Assembly (NCBI GenBank): GCA_003556955.1
Contig: PWQB01000359.1
Span: 1-5,253, forward strand
Direction of reading: 5' to 3'
Source of the DNA: Nostocaceae cyanobacterium CSSed10_463m
Lineage (GTDB): Bacteria; Cyanobacteriota; Cyanobacteriia; Cyanobacteriales; Nostocaceae
Length of the DNA stretch: 5,253 bases
In this document: positions 1 to 4,885 of the stretch, piece by piece
How the letters are laid out: every line of letters begins with the position of its first letter
Position numbering within the stretch: position 1 is the stretch's first letter
Translations under genes and position numbers: made by a program
The notes under the pieces: model-generated
What the model was told of the DNA's origin: nothing
Seen by the model: only the letters and a program-made list of their open reading frames with translations
The model's database searches: none

Positions 1-50
1 CTTGATATGCTTCGGTTTTAGCGGAGTTATATTGAGGAAATAGCTTGCCT

Positions 51-119
51 ATAACGGCATCGCATATGGTGTCGGCTGAGGAACGAAGCTGCATTATATG
101 CAGTGTTGTAGTACGTTAT
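51..119 (+). repeat. Structured intergenic repeat, element A
   Basis: This is an imperfect palindrome just upstream of the 136-aa gene. The outer arms ATAACG (51-56) and CGTTAT (114-119) are complementary. An inner stem pairs 62-72 (GCATATGGTGT) with 91-101 (GCATTATATGC): eleven pairs, three of them G.T. The right end, GTTGTAGTACGTTA (105-118), matches the right end of element B at 12 of 14 positions, both differences being transitions. Its own left arm differs from the other two elements, and the spacers between stems are unequal (5 and 12 nt). The ATG of the next gene follows 14 bases after it. Either an attC-like recombination site or a transcribed RNA structure would fit; the sequence alone does not decide. 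Confidence 0.45.
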
Positions 120-133
120 TTTAAAAATCGAAA

Positions 134-544
134 ATGAAAATAGAACCAATAGTTTACGAGACAACACGAGGGATTTACAGCGTAGAGGACAAACTATCTA
201 TCGCTTCCTTGATATTATTTAGCTGGAAATTGGGCAGCAAAACATTTTGCAAACTTCTATATACAGACGATTACAGTAAATTTATCTCCGACCTAAGCGA
301 TGAATACAAATCTTACGACATCAAGCTGACCGTCAAACTTGAAGATAAGCAGATAAACAATGCCTTAATCAAAACCATCGAAAAGGTAAGAGAGAAATAT
401 GATGATAATGGATTTCTGAAAGCACTATACGAAGGAGATGAATTTGCGATTGTCATAGATGAAATTGTCAATTACAATTTTGACAAGATTGAATTGAAAA
501 AGTTTACAAAAAGTGTGAATAAGCAATTGGAATTGCTATTCTAA
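134..544 (+). CDS. Hypothetical protein, 136 aa
   Basis: I do not recognise this protein. It is a soluble-looking alpha/beta protein with one cysteine, no signal peptide and no clear membrane segment. Hydrophobic stretches near residues 21-31 and 102-112 look like buried helix or strand. The C-terminal half is rich in Lys, Asp and Glu, and the protein ends in a hydrophobic LELLF. The ATG is chosen because it opens the frame right after an A-rich leader (TTTTAAAAATCGAAA), which suits Bacteroidota-type initiation. The gene lies alone between two structured repeats: element A ends 14 bases upstream, and the gene's TAA stop falls inside the left arm of element B. A single ORF framed in this way looks like a cassette gene. 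Unrelated neighbours and the lack of an obvious family make any function a guess. Confidence 0.75.
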   Translation: MKIEPIVYETTRGIYSVEDKLSIASLILFSWKLGSKTFCKLLYTDDYSKFISDLSDEYKSYDIKLTVKLEDKQINNALIKTIEKVREKYDDNGFLKALYEGDEFAIVIDEIVNYNFDKIELKKFTKSVNKQLELLF

Positions 545-687
545 TGTGCTACAACGTCTATTGCATGAGTAGTAGCCGATTAGAAATCACAAAGTATCGA
601 ATTAAAAACTAACTTAATAAATAGTAATAGCTTTAAAAACAAGCACTGCAACGGCTATTACTTGTGTAAATTGTTGTGGTGCGTTAG
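541..687 (+). repeat. Long imperfect palindrome, element B
   Basis: This 147-bp element fills the gap between the 136-aa and 74-aa genes. The outer arms 541-555 (CTAATGTGCTACAAC) and 673-687 (GTTGTGGTGCGTTAG) pair at all 15 positions, four as G.T. After a small internal loop (556-560 against 670-672), inner arms 561-578 and 652-669 pair at all 18 positions, again with four G.T. The AT-rich apical loop runs 579-651. The left arm contains the stop codon of the upstream gene, and the right arm ends six bases before the next ATG. The layout resembles an integron attC with its R''/L'' and L'/R' arms and GCGTTAG end, but the final bases (GTTAGTT) do not fully fit GTTRRRY. All eight wobble pairs are G.T on the plus strand, which favours a plus-strand or RNA fold. 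Confidence 0.65.
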
Positions 688-693
688 TTAATT

Positions 694-918
694 ATGAAAA
701 AATTTGCAACAGCTTACGTAAGTCTTTTTGAAAACAATGCCATAGCACAAGTTTTTGAAGCCGAAAATGAAATACAAGCTATGAAGATGGCTATACTTTC
801 AAATCAAAAAGACGAATATACAAAGGAATGGATTGAAGGAATGACTGACCTAACAGTAGAACAATTTAAGGATGAAGTTTTACAAGGTGAACAAAGCGTG
901 GATGCTATCGAAATCTAA
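694..918 (+). CDS. Small phage-type hypothetical protein, 74 aa
   Basis: This short acidic protein has an N-terminal beta-like segment (KKFATAYVSLFEN, residues 2-14) followed by a VFEAENEIQAMKMAIL stretch (residues 20-35). The pattern of a short strand, then EAENE..A and a helix, recalls small accessory proteins of phages and mobile elements in Bacteroidota; that resemblance is from memory and no function is known to me. There is no cysteine, signal peptide or membrane helix. The ATG at 694 comes after TTAATT and lies six bases past the right arm of element B. The TAA stop lies within a 16-bp sequence (914-929) identical to the one that ends the 136-aa gene, although the two proteins are unrelated. 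The gene therefore occupies a unit framed by elements B and C. Confidence 0.75.
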   Translation: MKKFATAYVSLFENNAIAQVFEAENEIQAMKMAILSNQKDEYTKEWIEGMTDLTVEQFKDEVLQGEQSVDAIEI

Positions 919-1012
919 TGTGCTACAACTTGTCGCTAAACGAACTTTTATAGCGTTTAGCCTCCCAAAATGGAGTAAATACGCAATTTCAAACCACCCC
1001 GCACGTGGGTTA
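914..1012 (+). repeat. Structured intergenic repeat, element C (degenerate)
   Basis: The left end, TCTAATGTGCTACAAC (914-929), is identical over 16 bp to the left end of element B (540-555) and includes the stop codon of the 74-aa gene. A perfect 8-bp hairpin follows, GCTAAACG (935-942) with CGTTTAGC (954-961), around an 11-nt loop, then a small CTCC/GGAG stem (962-965 with 972-975). The likely right end, GCACGTGGGTTA (1001-1012), pairs only partly with the left arm: seven of eight positions across 916-923 and 1005-1012, three as G.T. It lies ten bases before the next ATG, as in elements A and B. The left end is certain as a repeat; the right boundary is tentative. Confidence 0.4.
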
Positions 1013-1022
1013 AATTTAAAAG

Positions 1023-1235
1023 ATGGACAAGGAAATCACAACTAAAGATTATTTTGCAGCAAAAGCAATGCAGGCAGCCATGTCTAACCCCGAAATGTGG
1101 AGGGCTATGTGTATGGATAGCGCAAATGGGAAAAGAGATTCGAGAGATACCGTGGAGGATTATGTTGCTCAAGAGTCTTACAGAATGGCAGAAGCTATGA
1201 TGAGAGAGAGAAGATTTGTAAAACACAGAGTATAA
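1023..1235 (+). CDS. Small phage-type protein with DYFAAKAMQ motif, 70 aa
   Basis: This helical miniprotein has two conserved-looking blocks: DYFAAKAMQAA at residues 9-19, and VAQESYRMAEAMMRERRF at residues 48-65. A start of the type xTxxDYFAAKAMQ with a C-terminal (V/I)A..AY..ADAML..R is a pattern I recall from many small, uncharacterised phage and prophage proteins; no biochemical role is known to me. The start is the ATG at 1023 after an A-rich leader (TTAAATTTAAAAG). The gene reads rightward and is followed nine bases later by the 54-aa gene, so the two are probably co-transcribed. Its left neighbour is repeat element C. A frame on the opposite strand (957-1226) overlaps it but has no family-like features. 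Confidence 0.8.
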   Translation: MDKEITTKDYFAAKAMQAAMSNPEMWRAMCMDSANGKRDSRDTVEDYVAQESYRMAEAMMRERRFVKHRV

Positions 1236-1244
1236 TAATCAAAA

Positions 1245-1409
1245 ATGAAGGCAAAAATAATAACTCACCACGAATTCCCTCCAATACCGTTAAGAAATTA
1301 CGACTGGAGTGCCACGCGGGAAGATTACGACGAGGGCGACCCAATCGGGAGGGGCAGAAGCAAACATGAAGCTATACAGGATTTAATTAGACAGGAAGAG
1401 GATAGTTAG
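1245..1409 (+). CDS. Small phage-type protein with DPIGxG motif, 54 aa
   Basis: This short frame starts at ATG 1245 and stops at TAG 1407-1409. It encodes HHEFPPIPLRNYDWSA near the N terminus, then EDYDEGDPIGRGRS (residues 26-39), and a short helix KHEAIQDLIRQEE (residues 40-52). The arrangement of PPIP, an aromatic/Asp patch, D.PIG.G and then A..DL... is a recurrent motif in tiny phage proteins. I recognise the pattern from memory and know no assigned function. The gene follows the 70-aa gene after nine bases, with an A-rich leader (AATAATCAAAA), so it is likely the second gene of that pair. It is the last rightward gene before the convergent phage operon. Coding is supported by motif content and spacing rather than by length. 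Confidence 0.7.
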   Translation: MKAKIITHHEFPPIPLRNYDWSATREDYDEGDPIGRGRSKHEAIQDLIRQEEDS

Positions 1410-1432
1410 GGGTGGATTGGTAATTTTAACTA

Positions 1433-1732
1433 CTAAGTAAGCTGCCTTTTATCCAAGATCCGAAAAGCAGCCCCCGGAAATTCACCCTTACTTATTGCGA
1501 CAATATCCTTAATGATAGCGATAATTATTCGCAGGCAGGTAATGTATAATCCAATCCTAAACAATGAAGGCTTCACAAACTTACCACCCACTATAAAGTT
1601 CTTAGCGGCAAACTTCAATAATAGCGCAAACAACTTTGCAATATAATCAAAAACCGCCAACCTTTCGGCCAGCGGCTTCGATGGTAAGTGCTGAAAATAC
1701 TCTTCTGAACTACTTAATTCTTGGCGGGTCAT
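1433..1732 (-). CDS. Small putative membrane protein, 99 aa
   Basis: This is the last gene of the leftward operon. The N terminus (residues 1-27) is polar. Residues 29-48 are moderately hydrophobic with interspersed Lys, perhaps an amphipathic helix. Residues 60-80 (GLYITCLRIIIAIIKDIVAI) form a convincing membrane helix, followed by a short basic tail. I do not recognise a family. The start ATG at 1732 overlaps the end of the holin-like gene by 23 bp, matching the overlapping style of the rest of the operon, which is the main support that it is real. Its position directly after two other small membrane proteins suggests a part in lysis or membrane association, but this is inference. The stop lies 23 bp from the stop of the opposing 54-aa gene. 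Confidence 0.6.
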   Translation of the reverse strand: MTRQELSSSEEYFQHLPSKPLAERLAVFDYIAKLFALLLKFAAKNFIVGGKFVKPSLFRIGLYITCLRIIIAIIKDIVAISKGEFPGAAFRILDKRQLT

Positions 1733-1904
1733 CGTCTGCTGGTTTTAGGCCTGACAAAAGCAACTCGTACACTGCCAATCCGGCAGATATAACAATCACA
1801 ATGTTGTCAACCAGTGCAGATATTACCTGCTCTGAAAGGCCAAAAATTATGGCAACCGCAGTGCCAATTGAGGCGAGTATTGATCTGATCAAATCCTTGC
1901 TCAT
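1710..1904 (-). CDS. Holin-like two-TM protein, 64 aa
   Basis: This very small protein has two predicted membrane helices, about residues 8-23 (SILASIGTAVAIIFGL) and 35-51 (IVIVISAGLAVYELLLS). They are joined by a short polar hairpin, and the C-terminal tail is charged and Pro/Asp-rich (KPADDDPPRIK). Size, two helices, a charged N terminus and a charged tail match phage holins in general, which make holes in the inner membrane at lysis. No sequence-specific holin family is evident, and small phage membrane proteins of other roles look similar. Its ATG overlaps the stop of the coiled-coil protein gene as ATGA (4 bp), a strong sign of translational coupling. No endolysin gene is present in this window, so the lysis assignment rests on topology and neighbours. 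Confidence 0.6.
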   Translation of the reverse strand: MSKDLIRSILASIGTAVAIIFGLSEQVISALVDNIVIVISAGLAVYELLLSGLKPADDDPPRIK

Positions 1905-2161
1905 AACTTTGTTTTTAGTTGTTCTAATTCTTCTGAGTGAACGCGAGTTATCGCTTCAATTCTTCTTAGTTCGTTGTATAGGTGGGGAATTTCCCCCACG
2001 TCCTTTTCTATGTGGCTAACCTTCTCGTACAACCTCTCAAACTTTTCATCGTGCTTCCTCTGAATGTCGTCAATCTGTTGATCTCTCCTCTTAAGAAAGT
2101 ACGCTATTACAGCTAACAGTCCTCCAATAAGCCCAACAGTTAAGTACACTATGTCATCCAT
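1901..2161 (-). CDS. One-TM coiled-coil protein, 86 aa
   Basis: The N terminus carries a single membrane helix (about residues 4-23, IVYLTVGLIGGLLAVIAYFL) followed by a positive KRR stop. The rest (residues 25-86) is strongly charged and predicted to be a long helix with heptad-like spacing of I, L and V, hence a probable coiled coil. The topology resembles XhlA-type lysis accessory proteins and inner-membrane spanins, but those families share little sequence, so I give no symbol. A structural membrane-tethering role is an alternative. The gene starts at a TAATG junction, sharing one base with the stop of the preceding gene, and ends in an ATGA overlap with the holin-like gene. The adjacent membrane proteins suggest a functional group. 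Confidence 0.7.
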   Translation of the reverse strand: MDDIVYLTVGLIGGLLAVIAYFLKRRDQQIDDIQRKHDEKFERLYEKVSHIEKDVGEIPHLYNELRRIEAITRVHSEELEQLKTKL

Positions 2162-2529
2162 TAATCACAATCCCTTGTAAACTCCTCTGCTGAATCATCG
2201 ACAGTTGCACTTGAAAGTGTTCCGGCTCCTGCGTGAGTGATTGTTAGTGTTCCCTCTGTCAAATCAGCAGTTACAATTGGGTCAATCTCGAAAGGTGCGA
2301 TTATTTCAAGTATCGCGTCAACAATTCCTTCTGTGTCATCAACTGTCAGGTCAACAACGTAATCCTCACCCTCGTAAACAAATAGCGTCACAGCCTCATC
2401 GTCTAATGTTTCTCCCGTTTCCAGGGTGTCAACACAAACCGTGCTGTCATCACACTTGTTGAATCTTGTTGAGTTAGTTAAATTCGCTTCTGGGTTTCCC
2501 CTAAATCTACCGTTTTCCATATTTTTCAT
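2161..2529 (-). CDS. Acidic Thr-rich hypothetical phage protein, 122 aa
   Basis: The protein is very acidic and rich in Thr, Val, Asp and Glu. Alternating hydrophobic residues suggest mostly beta structure (VTLFVYEGEDYVVDLTV, residues 47-63, and LTEGTLTITHAG, residues 90-101). It has cysteines at 26, 32 and 121, the last in the C-terminal CD. There is no membrane helix or signal peptide. I do not recognise a family. Its place among morphogenesis genes, and its composition, would suit a small virion or decoration protein, but that is speculation. The ATG at 2529 overlaps the end of the Cys-rich gene by 23 bp; a second in-frame ATG at 2520 (Met4) is an alternative start. Its stop shares a base with the next start codon. 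Confidence 0.7.
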   Translation of the reverse strand: MKNMENGRFRGNPEANLTNSTRFNKCDDSTVCVDTLETGETLDDEAVTLFVYEGEDYVVDLTVDDTEGIVDAILEIIAPFEIDPIVTADLTEGTLTITHAGAGTLSSATVDDSAEEFTRDCD

Positions 2530-2857
2530 CTATTTGCGCCCATTTATTTAAAGGGCATTTTACAATTTGATTTCCACTTTTCAATAACAATTTCTTTGCA
2601 GTCACTTCTCCATCGACCGGAATCTCTGTAAACCTTGCTTTTGTAGCCAACGGGCAATCGCACTCAGTGCAACCTTCCATTTTTACAAGCGGCAAAGGTT
2701 CAACTATTCCCTTTTTATCACAACCAGAGCAAACCTCCAGCCTTTCTTTTATTTGCTTGTCGTCTGCCAACTTCCCCCCTTTTTTCAGATTCCAACTTAT
2801 GAACCCGGAGACAAAATTAGCCAACGCGGTATCTATTCCCTTTCGTACATTTACCAT
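2507..2857 (-). CDS. Cys-rich probable metal-binding phage protein, 116 aa
   Basis: The key pattern is C43-x2-C46, then C63-x2-C66-x-C68-P, then C101-P-L-x-x-W. A layout of CxxC ... CxxCxCP(L) ... K ... CPxxKW is typical of a small-protein group I recall from phages, including those of Bacteroidota, where four or more cysteines probably hold a zinc ion. The N-terminal third is helical and hydrophobic-amphipathic (ALANFVSGFISWNL, residues 11-24). No catalytic residues are evident and the role is unknown; nucleic-acid or protein binding is possible. The ATG at 2857 overlaps the connector gene by 41 bp, and the 3' end overlaps the acidic-protein gene by 23 bp. Presence and reading frame are well supported; zinc binding is inferred from the cysteines. 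Confidence 0.8.
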   Translation of the reverse strand: MVNVRKGIDTALANFVSGFISWNLKKGGKLADDKQIKERLEVCSGCDKKGIVEPLPLVKMEGCTECDCPLATKARFTEIPVDGEVTAKKLLLKSGNQIVKCPLNKWAQIDEKYGKR

Positions 2858-3449
2858 CTTCGCAGTCGTCTAAGTTACCCTTGTAATTCTTAAATTCTTC
2901 TTCGCAATTATTCTTCAAATAGTGATCCATATTGTTGTACAAATCCTCTATTTTTTTGTCAACACTTGCACCATATATTTTAAACTCGCTCACATCTGCA
3001 CTTCTACCCGCTCTGGTGTTTATCAACTGAATCCCCTCCCCGGAAAGATTATACTGAACAAATGCAAACTTGTCCTTAATCGCATTCCAACTCAAATACT
3101 CTCCCAAAAACAAACACCACAAATCATTATAGCACTCAGTCGTAAATTTCGGGGCAATCTCCCATTTCGCGCTTGGTGGTTCAGACTGATTACTATTTTC
3201 TAAACTTACATAAGGAACACCATTTCTAATCACAATGTCACCTTGGATGTAAGTTGTTCCATTCTGCCAGTCGTTACTTTCAGAATAATCCACCCGGTCA
3301 TCCTGTAAATCCGTGTAAAAATCTAAACCTAAGCACCTCCGAAACTCTGTCAACTCCACATTATACAGAAGCCTAAAGTCGCACGGTGGAAAATCTCTTG
3401 AAATTCCGCTAAAATGTATAACTTCACTGCTGCTGAGTAGACTCGTCAT
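2817..3449 (-). CDS. Probable head-tail connector with CBM-like insert, 210 aa
   Basis: The gene follows portal immediately, the usual place for a head-completion (connector/adaptor) protein. The predicted fold also fits: helical N-terminal and C-terminal parts (residues 7-50 and 101-190) with aromatic-rich helices such as CYNDLWCLFLGEYLSWNAI (106-124). Between them, residues 61-96 form a distinct module with W61, Y67, G70-D71, V73, G77, Y80, P91 and W96. This spacing resembles the short chitin-binding (CBM5/12-like) modules that bind polysaccharide. The C-terminal tail is charged and Cys-containing (D/E/K-rich). The ATG at 3449 overlaps portal by 26 bp. The connector role comes mainly from gene order and size; the module is visible in the sequence. 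An alternative is a virion protein of another sort. Confidence 0.65.
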   Translation of the reverse strand: MTSLLSSSEVIHFSGISRDFPPCDFRLLYNVELTEFRRCLGLDFYTDLQDDRVDYSESNDWQNGTTYIQGDIVIRNGVPYVSLENSNQSEPPSAKWEIAPKFTTECYNDLWCLFLGEYLSWNAIKDKFAFVQYNLSGEGIQLINTRAGRSADVSEFKIYGASVDKKIEDLYNNMDHYLKNNCEEEFKNYKGNLDDCEDGKCTKGNRYRVG

Positions 3450-4689
3450 TAGTCATTTTTTCGATCATTAAATCTGCTAAACTCGCAAATCCTATCCCTA
3501 ATATCTCTGTGTTGTCTTCGATTACTTCGTAAGCACTTTGTAACACTGAATTCCAAACGCTTGAGTATTTCGATTGTATCGGTTGGACTGTTCCGATATT
3601 CACCCGCATAAAAGCGTTTATTATCATTTCTGAACCTATCCCGCTACTCGCTTTTTCCATTCCGGATATAACCTTATCCCAACCATGAACCGCATGAATA
3701 ATTGAACTGGCTTGATTTAATGCCTTTTCCTGATACTCGTGATCCCGGTTCACATCGAATTTCAAAACAGTTGGTTGATTAACACCTTGAGGATAACCAA
3801 ATACGCCCAAACTGTGAACGTCACCATAATCCCCTTCCGCGCTTGTCAATTTCCTTAAGGTTCTACCTAATTGCGCAACGCCATCCTCTTCATTCTCGTC
3901 TTCATTACTACCAATGCTCGATGGTTCGTTTTCGATGGCTATTACGTTCTTAGAAACGATTTCCGTTGAACTGATCTTAGCCGTTAATCCTCCGTAACTA
4001 AACTCCACAAACAACCATTCCAGAATTGACTCAACTATTGGTCTTCCGTAATAAATTGACCCCTCGTTCTTAAGGTGAAAAACAGTTTCAAACCCATCCT
4101 CTGTTTGATCCCAATTCACATCTTCCATCGTTGAAACCGAAACCACACTTGGAGGGTTAATCGCCCACCATTGATCGTCCCAACTTTCTGTAATAACAAC
4201 CTTTCGCGGCTCGTTGAAATCAGTTCTGAGTAACGCGGCATTAAGGTAATCCACAACCTCCCATCTAATTCTCCACTCCCCGGCAACGTTAATCAATTTC
4301 ACCCACAACCAAATGTTTCCGCTTTCGTACTCGGACCGCAGCATCTGCTTAGAACTCTCAATTATCGAAGTTAATTTAACCCCGTAATTTTCAAAAGAAT
4401 CTAAAGTGGGTTGAATTTCGGAAGGCGTTAAGTCTTCTTCCACATACAACCCCGGTACTGATTTCTGCGCAAACTGAACTCCGGCACCAAAACTATATTC
4501 GCACTTGTCGCGAATGCAAGCCCGGTGCGATGGGCTGTTTTTACAAAGGTCAAAAAACAATCTCAATACGTTATGAGAACTTCGTTGACTATTCCCATAA
4601 TAGGGAACGATACCAAATTTTTCAAAGAGCTTTCTAACCCGTTGAGGATCCTGTTGAATTCTCGGTATTGGGTTCTTCAGTTTTAACAT
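3424..4689 (-). CDS. Phage portal protein, 421 aa
   Basis: The portal is the dodecameric ring at one capsid vertex through which DNA is packaged by terminase and released into the tail. Support in the sequence: an N-terminal block with SPSHRACIRDKCEYSFGAGVQ (residues 52-72), the region where portals typically have S.h.ACI...a....G.G; a beta-rich wing; LKNEGSIYYGRPIVESIL (206-223) carrying the characteristic YGxP; and a late segment with GIGSE, then F..V.IGTVQPIQSKY near residues 350-375, like the crown/stem helices ending in a P.Q motif. Length matches HK97- and PBSX-like portals (about 400-450 aa). There is an acidic linker around residues 260-270. The ATG at 4689 is preceded by AAAAGAAGTAG, a plausible ribosome site, and overlaps the upstream gene by 56 bp. 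Terminase is not in the window. Confidence 0.88.
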   Translation of the reverse strand: MLKLKNPIPRIQQDPQRVRKLFEKFGIVPYYGNSQRSSHNVLRLFFDLCKNSPSHRACIRDKCEYSFGAGVQFAQKSVPGLYVEEDLTPSEIQPTLDSFENYGVKLTSIIESSKQMLRSEYESGNIWLWVKLINVAGEWRIRWEVVDYLNAALLRTDFNEPRKVVITESWDDQWWAINPPSVVSVSTMEDVNWDQTEDGFETVFHLKNEGSIYYGRPIVESILEWLFVEFSYGGLTAKISSTEIVSKNVIAIENEPSSIGSNEDENEEDGVAQLGRTLRKLTSAEGDYGDVHSLGVFGYPQGVNQPTVLKFDVNRDHEYQEKALNQASSIIHAVHGWDKVISGMEKASSGIGSEMIINAFMRVNIGTVQPIQSKYSSVWNSVLQSAYEVIEDNTEILGIGFASLADLMIEKMTNDESTQQQ

Positions 4690-4885
4690 CTACTTCTTTT
4701 ATGTATCGTTTGAAGCCTTTTTTGTATAATTTCTTATACTCGGTTTTGGTCGCCTCCGGTATAACCTGCCGCTTGTAGGGTGGAGGTGGCTTTCTAACCA
4801 CCTCCGCTCCTATCGCTATTAGTTTGCCGTCAAGTTTTAGCACCTTTGGGCTTTTCTTCGCTAAGTCGGTTGGTTCATAGGTCAT
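4634..4885 (-). CDS. Small Lys-rich hypothetical phage protein, 83 aa
   Basis: This small basic protein has a short N-terminal beta-like stretch (VLKLDGKLIAIGAEVV, residues 15-30), a PPPPY element (residues 33-37) and a Lys/Tyr-rich helix (TKTEYKKLYKKGFKRYI, residues 46-62). The tail is low-complexity, rich in Glu, Asn, Ser, Thr and Gly, and looks disordered. A segment of the type IP.AT...(Y/L)K.LY..G...I is one I associate with small genes next to portal in phages of Bacteroidota, but I know no function. The ATG overlaps the stop of the upstream gene as ATGA. The 3' end overlaps portal by 56 bp, the longest overlap in the operon, so the disordered tail may be shaped by the constraint of encoding the portal N terminus in another frame. 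Confidence 0.7.
   Translation of the reverse strand: MTYEPTDLAKKSPKVLKLDGKLIAIGAEVVRKPPPPYKRQVIPEATKTEYKKLYKKGFKRYIKEVDVKTEEPNTENSTGSSTG

Noticed and set aside
2..43. Thirteen codons open from the left edge ending in TAG, possible C terminus of a preceding gene
   Set aside because: The position just before element A fits the pattern of the other units, but thirteen codons are too few to support a gene.
935..961. 8-bp perfect hairpin after the 74-aa gene as an intrinsic terminator
   Set aside because: No run of T follows the stem on the plus strand; it is better explained as part of repeat element C.
957..1226. Minus-strand open frame of 89 codons
   Set aside because: It lies antisense to the 70-aa phage-type gene and extends into repeat element C. 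The composition (many His, Cys, Ser) looks like a shadow frame, and it has no family features.
1403..1432. Hairpin TAGTTA/TAACTA between the convergent stop codons, possible bidirectional terminator
   Set aside because: Only six Watson-Crick pairs plus three G.T, an 11-nt or longer loop and no T-tract on either side; not convincing as an intrinsic terminator.
1636..2019. Plus-strand open frame of 127 codons, and similar plus-strand frames at 2241-2462, 2667-2873, 2922-3203 and 4884-5144
   Set aside because: All are antisense to the better supported, mutually overlapping minus-strand phage genes and show no motifs.
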